Origin: Paracoccaceae bacterium | GTDB taxonomy: Bacteria; Pseudomonadota; Alphaproteobacteria; Rhodobacterales; Rhodobacteraceae | DNA: 21,533 nucleotides | Assembly (NCBI GenBank): GCA_007134405.1 | Contig: SLKW01000083.1 | Location: forward strand, 1-21,533 | Direction: 5' to 3' | Part shown: positions 15,561 through 21,533 of the stretch, one piece after another | Layout of the letters: each line of letters opens with the position of its first letter | Position numbering within the stretch: position 1 is the first letter of the stretch | Position numbers and translations under genes: made by a program | The notes under the pieces: model-generated | Seen by the model: the letters and a program-made list of their open reading frames with translations, nothing else | What the model was told of the DNA's origin: nothing | Databases searched by the model: none

Positions 15561-15564
<4 letters not shown>
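15085..15564 (-). CDS. mrpE: Mrp Na+(K+)/H+ antiporter subunit E
   Basis: A 159-residue membrane subunit of the Mrp complex. N-terminal helices (AFVINVILAFAWAAMTGEFSLASLMTGAVLGFFALWL) are followed by a third (YRIARLALYFLYELLLSSLRVAWDVI). A cytoplasmic domain follows with the family-typical IEVPL-like [45 protein letters not shown]. The protein is of normal length for MnhE/PhaE. It starts on the last four bases of mrpD and ends overlapping mrpF by four bases, so all are likely translated as one coupled unit. Confidence 0.95.
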
Positions 15565-17131
<1,567 letters not shown>

Positions 17132-17135
<4 letters not shown>

Positions 17136-17497
17136 CCTTTGCGATCCTCTTTCGGTTCGGCGTAACGCATCTTGTCGGAATCCATTGTTCGCAGGCGGCG
17201 ATAGGCCTCGAAGGCCAGCGCCAGGGTAAAGGCCAGTAGGCCGAAGCCGATGACGATCGCGGTCAGCACCAGCGCCTGCGGCAACGCATTGCCGACGACG
17301 CCGATGGGCGCGTCTTCGCCATAGGGCACCAGCGCCGGCGCGCCCGGCGTCATCCGGCCCGAGGCGAAGATCGTCAGGTTCGCCGCGTTCGACAGCAGGA
17401 TCAGCCCGAAAAGGAAGCGCATGAAGTTGCGCGCCAGCATCAGGTAGACCGCCGCCGCGACCAGAGTGCCGATGATGAGGGCGGTAAGCGCTTCCAT
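17132..17497 (-). CDS. mrpC: Mrp Na+(K+)/H+ antiporter subunit C
   Basis: A 121-residue NuoK-like membrane subunit with three helices. They lie in LTALIIGTLVAAAVYLMLARN, FLFGLILLSNAANLTIFASG, and ALPQALVLTAIVIGFGLLAFTLALAFEAYRRL. The LSNAANL and DALPQALVLTAIVIG-like stretches (here GNALPQALVLTAIVIG) are diagnostic of MnhC/PhaC. The short charged tail is normal. It begins one base after the mrpB stop and overlaps mrpD by four bases. Confidence 0.95.
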
Positions 17498-17498
17498 C

Positions 17499-17921
17499 TC
17501 AGGTCTCCTCGTCGAAGGCGAAGGTCAGCGACAGGATGCCGCCGAGGACGACGAGATAGACGCCGATATCGAAGACCAGGACCGAGTTGATCGAAAAGAG
17601 CGCGGTCTCGTAACTGTCGCCGCCGACCCAGTACCATTGCCCGGTAAACAGCGGGTCGCCGAACAGCGCCGACACGAGGCCCGCGGCAAGCGCGATCCCC
17701 AGGCCCACCATAGCCAGCCCCTCGGGGCTCACGCGCAGGGCTTTCCTTGCCTCCTCCGAGCCGCAGGCCAGCGCATAGACGATGAACGAGATCGCGCCCA
17801 GAAGCCCGCCGATGAAGCCGCCGCCCGGCAGGTGATGCCCGCGCAACAGCATGAACAGCGAGAAGACGAAGACAAGCGCCACCAGGATTCGCGCCCCGGC
17901 GGTGAAGATGATGGAATTCAT
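17499..17921 (-). CDS. mrpB: Mrp Na+(K+)/H+ antiporter subunit B
   Basis: A 140-residue MnhB-family membrane subunit with about four helices. The motif RGHHLPGGGFIGGLLGAISFIVYAL is characteristic of the family. Another helix pair (GLAMVGLGIALAAGLVSALFGDPLFTGQWYW) precedes SINSVLVFDIGVYLVVLGGILSLTFAF, which resembles NuoJ-like folds. It starts four bases inside the 3' end of mrpA. Because mrpB is separate here, the operon is the seven-gene form, not the six-gene (fused AB, pha) form. Confidence 0.95.
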   Translation of the reverse strand: MNSIIFTAGARILVALVFVFSLFMLLRGHHLPGGGFIGGLLGAISFIVYALACGSEEARKALRVSPEGLAMVGLGIALAAGLVSALFGDPLFTGQWYWVGGDSYETALFSINSVLVFDIGVYLVVLGGILSLTFAFDEET

Positions 17922-20206
17922 TCCTTCTCTCCCTTCGCCGGCTCATCCTCGGGCGCGCGGCGCGAACCGCCCTTCAGCAGTGCATAGGCTCCCAGAGCGG
18001 CGACGATCACCACCGCGATCTCGCCGAACGTATCGAGGGTGCGGAAATCGACCAGGATGACGTTGACGATGTTGCGCCCGAAGGCTTCGGTCCAGCTGGC
18101 CCCCTCGAAGAAGTCGGTAAGCCGCCGGTCGAAGGGCACGTCGACGACCGCAAGCAGCACGATCGTGGTCAGCCCGCCGACGACCACGGCGAGCGCCGCG
18201 TCGAAGGGACGATGCACCTGCCGGTTCGAAGGGTCGAGATAAGGCATCTTCAGCAGCGCCACCGCCAGTAGCACGACCACCAGAAGCTCGACCAGAAGCT
18301 GCGTGATCGCCACGTCGGGCGCGGAATACATGATAAAGATCAGCGCCACCCCGATGCCGACGACCCCAAGCCCCACCAGTGCCGCAATCCGCGACGAGGT
18401 CAGCACCACCAGAATCGTGCCGGCCGCGATCAGGAAAGCCACGCCCCATTCGATCAGGCTGAGCCCCGCAAAGGCCAGCGTCACGCCGCCCACCGGCCGC
18501 AGGATCAGCGGCACCAGGATCGCCAGCGACAGGACCGTAAAGGTCGCGAACAGGTACTGCCGCATCACGCCGGTCTGGATCACCCGCGTCTGGAACTTGG
18601 CGAAATCCATGAAGCGCTCCAGCAGCCAGTCCCAACGCGCATCCAGGTTCGGTCCGCGCGCCTCGATCCGGGCCAGGCGGGCGCGCAGATCGAGATGGCG
18701 CAGATAGAGGAAGAAGCCCAGCGCAAAGGTCAGAAGGCTGAGCACCAGGGGCAAGTTGAACCCGGCCCAGAGCTTGAGCCGCCCCCCCTCGTCCGGGGCG
18801 CCCATGACCGCCGCGACCGCGGGCTCGACCAGGTAATGGGCCGTGACCCCCGGCATCAGCCCGGCAAGCAGCCCCAGCACCGCCAGCGTCGCCGGACCCA
18901 GCAGCATGGGCCAGGGCCCCTCGTGCGGCTTGCGCGGCAACGCACCCTGCGGGCCGAAGAAGGGCCGGTAGGCCACGATCGCCGCCACCGCGAACATCAG
19001 CGCAAACGCCGCCAGCGACATCAGCACCACGAAGATCGTGAGCGCCATGCCCAACGCGCCGGCATAGGCGACCTCCTTGGCGATGAAGCCCAGGAAGGGC
19101 GGGATCCCCGCCATGGCCAGCCCCGCCAGCGCCGCCATCGTCGCCGTGATCGGCATCGCCCGCGCAAGTCCGCCCAGCACGTCGGCATCGCGCGTGCCCG
19201 TGGCATGGTCGATCACGCCGATGGTGAGAAAGAGGCACGCCTTGTAAAGCGAATGGACCAGCAGGAAGGTCATCGCCGCGGTGATCGCATAGCCCGTCGA
19301 CCCGGCCAGGAACATCGTCAGCGTACCCAGCGCCATCAAGGTCGTATAGGCCAGCGTCTGCTTCAGATCGATCTGCCGCAGCGCCATCAGTGAGGCGAAA
19401 ACCGCGGTCACCGCGCCGAAGATCGTCAGCACCCAGACCCAGACATCGCTGCCCGACAGCGACGGATGCATCCGCGCCAGCAGGTAGACCCCGGCCTTCA
19501 CCATCGTGGCCGAGTGCAGGTAGGCCGAAACCGGCGTCGGCGCGGCCATCGCGTTGGGCAACCAGAAATGGAACGGCACCTGCGCAGACTTGGTGAAGGC
19601 GCCGGCCAGGAACAGCAGCAGGATCAACAGGTAATAGGGCTCACCGGCCAGGCTGCCCGCGGCGTTGATTTCCGATATCTCGAACGTGCCCTGCGTCATT
19701 CCCAGCAGGATCAGCCCCGCCAGCAGCGCCAGCCCGCCGGCCGCCGTCAGCAAGAGCGCCTGCAGCGCGTTGCGCCGGGATTTCGGATCGCCATGCGAAA
19801 AGCCGATCAGCAGGTACGAGGTGAAGGTCGTCAATTCCCAGAACACGAACAGCGTGACCAGGTTGTCGGCCAGCACCAGCCCCAGCATCGACAGCATGAA
19901 GCTGAACAGATAGAGCGCAAAGCGGTTGTACTGCGGATGCCCGGCCAGGTAGCGCGCCGCATAGAGCATCACGAAGGCGCCGATCCCGGTGATCAGCAGC
20001 GCGAACATCAGGCTCAGCCCGTCGAGCCAGAAGGACATCCGGATCTGCAGGCTGGGAATCCAGTCCCAGGACCACAGCACCGGCGCACCGGCCGCGACCT
20101 CTGGCACGTATAGCAGGAAAAAGACGAAAAGCGCCGCGGTGATCGCCACGGTCGTCATGCCCGCCACGTTCACCCAGGGTGCGTTCGGGTCCGAATCTTC
20201 CGCCAT
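17918..20206 (-). CDS. mrpA: Mrp Na+(K+)/H+ antiporter subunit A
   Basis: The largest Mrp subunit, a NuoL-like proton channel with a C-terminal extension, 762 residues and about 20 helices. Residues expected for proton transfer are E124 (FWELTTFTSYLLIGF), K206 and H213 (GAFTKSAQVPFHFWLPNA) and K237 (LHSATMVKAGVYLLAR). After about residue 610 come the MbhD/DUF4040-like (VALIFIMYSAPDVAITQLLVELLVVVLLAVALL) and MbhE-like (VNVILVDFRTLDTFGEIAVVIVAALG) parts that are normal in MrpA. The N-terminus looks short: only hydrophilic residues precede the helix beginning near M17, so the usual first helix seems absent. An in-frame stop lies 13 codons upstream, so it is not simply a missed start. The ribosome binding site is weak. 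It heads the operon and is divergent from a cytochrome c gene. Confidence 0.96.
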   Translation of the reverse strand: MAEDSDPNAPWVNVAGMTTVAITAALFVFFLLYVPEVAAGAPVLWSWDWIPSLQIRMSFWLDGLSLMFALLITGIGAFVMLYAARYLAGHPQYNRFALYLFSFMLSMLGLVLADNLVTLFVFWELTTFTSYLLIGFSHGDPKSRRNALQALLLTAAGGLALLAGLILLGMTQGTFEISEINAAGSLAGEPYYLLILLLFLAGAFTKSAQVPFHFWLPNAMAAPTPVSAYLHSATMVKAGVYLLARMHPSLSGSDVWVWVLTIFGAVTAVFASLMALRQIDLKQTLAYTTLMALGTLTMFLAGSTGYAITAAMTFLLVHSLYKACLFLTIGVIDHATGTRDADVLGGLARAMPITATMAALAGLAMAGIPPFLGFIAKEVAYAGALGMALTIFVVLMSLAAFALMFAVAAIVAYRPFFGPQGALPRKPHEGPWPMLLGPATLAVLGLLAGLMPGVTAHYLVEPAVAAVMGAPDEGGRLKLWAGFNLPLVLSLLTFALGFFLYLRHLDLRARLARIEARGPNLDARWDWLLERFMDFAKFQTRVIQTGVMRQYLFATFTVLSLAILVPLILRPVGGVTLAFAGLSLIEWGVAFLIAAGTILVVLTSSRIAALVGLGVVGIGVALIFIMYSAPDVAITQLLVELLVVVLLAVALLKMPYLDPSNRQVHRPFDAALAVVVGGLTTIVLLAVVDVPFDRRLTDFFEGASWTEAFGRNIVNVILVDFRTLDTFGEIAVVIVAALGAYALLKGGSRRAPEDEPAKGEKE

Positions 20207-20389
20207 CTCACCGTCCCGGCTTTTCGCCTGTTGTCCCTGTCGTCACCGCGCATATGTCGCGGCCCGGCCGACCCCGCCGGAGGGCAATCTTTCCCATCTT
20301 GAGCCGGTTTTCGCAACGCCCAACCGACGCGGCCGCGCCCAAAAAAGGACGCCAGCGGGCGGGCGCGACCAAAAACGCGGCCTTGAAAA

Positions 20390-20407
20390 CGGCTGGCACG
20401 CCAGCCG
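20390..20407. promoter_or_regulatory. Inverted repeat over the cytochrome promoter -35 box
   Basis: CGGCTGGC-AC-GCCAGCCG is a perfect 8-bp-arm inverted repeat. It covers the candidate -35 box of the cytochrome gene, a classic position for an operator. Confidence 0.45.
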
Positions 20408-20421
20408 CGCCGCGTTATGCT
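20393..20421 (+). promoter_or_regulatory. Candidate sigma-70-type promoter of the cytochrome c gene
   Basis: CTGGCA (20393-20398) and TATGCT (20416-20421) are 17 bases apart, each matching four of six consensus positions. Transcription would begin near 20428, giving a leader of about 27 bases that is rich in A. Confidence 0.45.
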
Positions 20422-20454
20422 GCGCCGCAGGAAAAAAGAAAAGACGGGATCGAC

Positions 20455-20925
20455 ATGCCCAGTGACCGAAACCCGCCGCGCGGCGCAGGACCGGCCCGGA
20501 AAGCCGCCCTGGCGCGGGCGACAGTGCTTGCCCTGTCGCTGGGCCACGCCGCGCCCGCCGATGCCGGACCGGACGGCGCCGCACTCTACGCCGATCAGTG
20601 CGCCGCCTGTCATGGCGCCGATCTCGAAGGCGCGCCCGACTGGCAACGCCCCGGGCCCGACGGCCGCCTGCCCGCGCCCCCGCACGACGCGACGGGGCAT
20701 ACCTGGCATCACGGCGACGCGTTTCTGATGGACTACACCCGCCGCGGTGGGCAGGCGGTGCTCGACGACCTGGGCGTGCGCTACGATTCGGCCATGCCCG
20801 CATTCGGCGACATTCTGACTGACGACGACATCGCGGCGATCCTCGACTACATCAAGACCTACTGGCCCGAGGAATTGCGCGCCTTTCAGGCCGAGCGCAC
20901 CGCCGACGAGGACGCCACGCGCTGA
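20455..20925 (+). CDS. Small periplasmic c-type cytochrome
   Basis: A single-haem class-I-type cytochrome c, 156 residues including a signal peptide (basic start MPSDRNPPRGAGPARKAALAR, hydrophobic ATVLALSLGHA, cleavage near APADAG). The haem site is CAACH at residues 49-53, and the likely axial Met is M114 in DSAMPAFGDILTDDDI. The mid-part DWQRPGPDGRLPAPPHDATGHTWHHGD resembles small cytochromes that I recall near copper-handling and respiratory genes in proteobacteria. The C-terminal helix ILDYIKTYWPEELRAFQAE is typical of that group. It is exported and would carry electrons in the periplasm. Its partner is unknown. It stands alone, divergent from mrpA. The ATG at 20455 was chosen for the signal peptide, and its ribosome binding site is weak (GACGGGA). 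Confidence 0.9.
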   Translation: MPSDRNPPRGAGPARKAALARATVLALSLGHAAPADAGPDGAALYADQCAACHGADLEGAPDWQRPGPDGRLPAPPHDATGHTWHHGDAFLMDYTRRGGQAVLDDLGVRYDSAMPAFGDILTDDDIAAILDYIKTYWPEELRAFQAERTADEDATR

Positions 20926-21100
20926 ACCATCCCGGCAGCTTCGGAAAACTCGCGCCGGGAAATCACTCACCGGCGCCGAGGCGGTCGACTTGATGGCGCG
21001 CCTGGTCGACGCCGTCGAAGACCCGCCCGTTCCCGCGGCAGATTGACCCTGGTTCCGGACCTCGCGCGGGCAGATCAGGCCCGCAAACCGGGTTAAATTC

Positions 21101-21119
21101 AGGATAAATTGTTATTCCT
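21101..21119. repeat. AT-rich imperfect inverted repeat
   Basis: AGGATAA (21101-21107) and TTATTCCT (21112-21119) pair with one bulge around ATTG, inside an unusually AT-rich patch (about 21092-21135) between convergent genes. It may be a weak termination structure for the cytochrome transcript or part of an operator. Confidence 0.35.
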
Positions 21120-21145
21120 AACGTATACATTTCAGGGACTTGCGT

Positions 21146-21167
21146 GCGCGTCCAAATTTGGACGCGC
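21146..21167. terminator. Perfect 22-bp palindrome at a convergent junction
   Basis: GCGCGTCCAAA at 21146-21156 is followed immediately by its exact reverse complement to 21167. The core AAATTT could be a hairpin loop with an eight-pair GC-rich stem. It lies 31 bases beyond the stop of the minus-strand gene at 21198 and downstream of the cytochrome gene. No T-run follows on either strand, so an operator-like protein site is equally possible. Confidence 0.5.
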
Positions 21168-21197
21168 GCCATCTCGCGCAGATCCTCCGGCCGCTGA

Positions 21198-21533
21198 TCA
21201 GCCGCGGGCACCCTCGGTCCCGGTCGCCACGAAGGACCGGATCGTCCGCAACGCCCCGTCGAGCGCCTCGCCCCCCTCGTCCTTCAGCGCCGCCTCGCGC
21301 AGCCGGCGGGTCCAGTCGGCGGCATCCTCGCGCCCGGCGACCAGCTGCGCCCCCGCCATCGCCCGGTCGAATTTCGACAGCCCCCGCGCATGGGTGTCCG
21401 AATAGCCCTTCACCAGCCGCCGCAGCCGCAACGTCTCGACCCCATGCGCCGGATCGCCGCGGGCATGATCCAGCGCCACCGCGAGCCACGCCTCCAGATG
21501 CGCCATCTCGCCCGCGTGCCGCAGCGTCCGCCG
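21198..21533 (-). CDS. C-terminal part of an indolepyruvate oxidoreductase beta-type protein (partial)
   Basis: The frame is open from the window edge to its stop at 21198, so the 5' part lies outside. An ATG at 21506 is probably internal, since coding-like sequence (RRTLRHAGE) continues past it. The visible 111 residues are helical and contain LRLRRLVKGYSDTHARGLSKFDRAMAG and DAADWTRRLREAALKDEGGEALDGALRTIRSF. The RLVKGYxDTHARG pattern recalls the C-terminal domain of the alphaproteobacterial indolepyruvate ferredoxin oxidoreductase beta family (DUF6537-type). That domain follows the catalytic gamma-like domain, which would be outside the window. The identification rests on memory of that motif. 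If right, this is a second, unfused oxidoreductase system besides the fused enzyme at 777-4202. Confidence 0.6.
   Translation of the reverse strand, partial: RRTLRHAGEMAHLEAWLAVALDHARGDPAHGVETLRLRRLVKGYSDTHARGLSKFDRAMAGAQLVAGREDAADWTRRLREAALKDEGGEALDGALRTIRSFVATGTEGARG

Noticed and set aside
20394..20410. A sigma-54 promoter for the cytochrome (TGGCACG...)
   Set aside because: The -12 element would read CCGC instead of TTGC. A sigma-70-type pair fits better.
20993..21046. A short plus-strand frame (MARLVDAVEDPPVPAAD, preceded in frame by SLTGAEAVDL)
   Set aside because: It looks protein-like and could be a gene remnant, but it is too short, has no start signal and overlaps the end of the cytochrome gene in another frame.
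20963..21211. A minus-strand open frame of 82 codons
   Set aside because: It runs through the palindrome and AT-rich patch, has no ribosome binding site and resembles no family.

Overview
The window is a GC-rich stretch of ordinary, densely packed bacterial chromosome. Gene families, codon use and operon layout point to an alphaproteobacterium, most likely of the Rhodobacterales. The pointers are a fused indolepyruvate:ferredoxin oxidoreductase divergent from an Lrp/AsnC regulator, a coiled-coil/zapA pair divergent from transketolase, a seven-subunit Mrp antiporter operon, and a B12-riboswitch btuBFCD operon. I saw no insertion sequence, phage gene, CRISPR array, tRNA or rRNA.

Layout, left to right. 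(1) 1-156 is the 3' end of a membrane protein, possibly NnrU-like. (2) 160-4202 holds an Lrp/AsnC regulator (-) divergent from a large fused indolepyruvate:ferredoxin oxidoreductase (+). (3) 4323-5247 is a two-gene minus-strand unit, a coiled-coil protein then ZapA. It is divergent from transketolase (5439-7451, TTG start). (4) 7452-8049 is the only long stretch without a gene. It carries several inverted repeats and an 11-bp-phased array of five CATACG boxes. (5) 8050-9429 is otsA (-), with an EcfG-like general-stress promoter candidate and no adjacent otsB. (6) 9607-14048 is btuB-btuF-btuC-btuD (-), preceded by a clear cobalamin riboswitch. (7) 14437-20206 is mrpABCDEFG (-), a Na+(K+)/H+ antiporter operon with almost every junction overlapping. 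(8) 20455-20925 is a small periplasmic cytochrome c (+), divergent from mrpA, with an inverted repeat over its putative -35 box. (9) From 21198 to the window end is the 3' part of a minus-strand gene resembling an indolepyruvate oxidoreductase beta-type protein.

How the genes work together. BtuB takes cobalamin through the outer membrane, BtuF binds it in the periplasm and BtuCD imports it. The riboswitch should shut the operon when B12 is plentiful. The Mrp operon exports sodium or potassium in exchange for protons, and OtsA makes trehalose-6-phosphate, so both fit salt and stress tolerance. The Lrp regulator probably controls the neighbouring 2-oxoacid oxidoreductase used in aromatic amino-acid breakdown.

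No new multi-gene system is evident. The signals most worth a second look are regulatory: the phased CATACG array, the EcfG-type promoter of otsA, the alternative hairpins around the B12 riboswitch, the dyad over the cytochrome promoter, and a perfect 22-bp palindrome at the last convergent junction.
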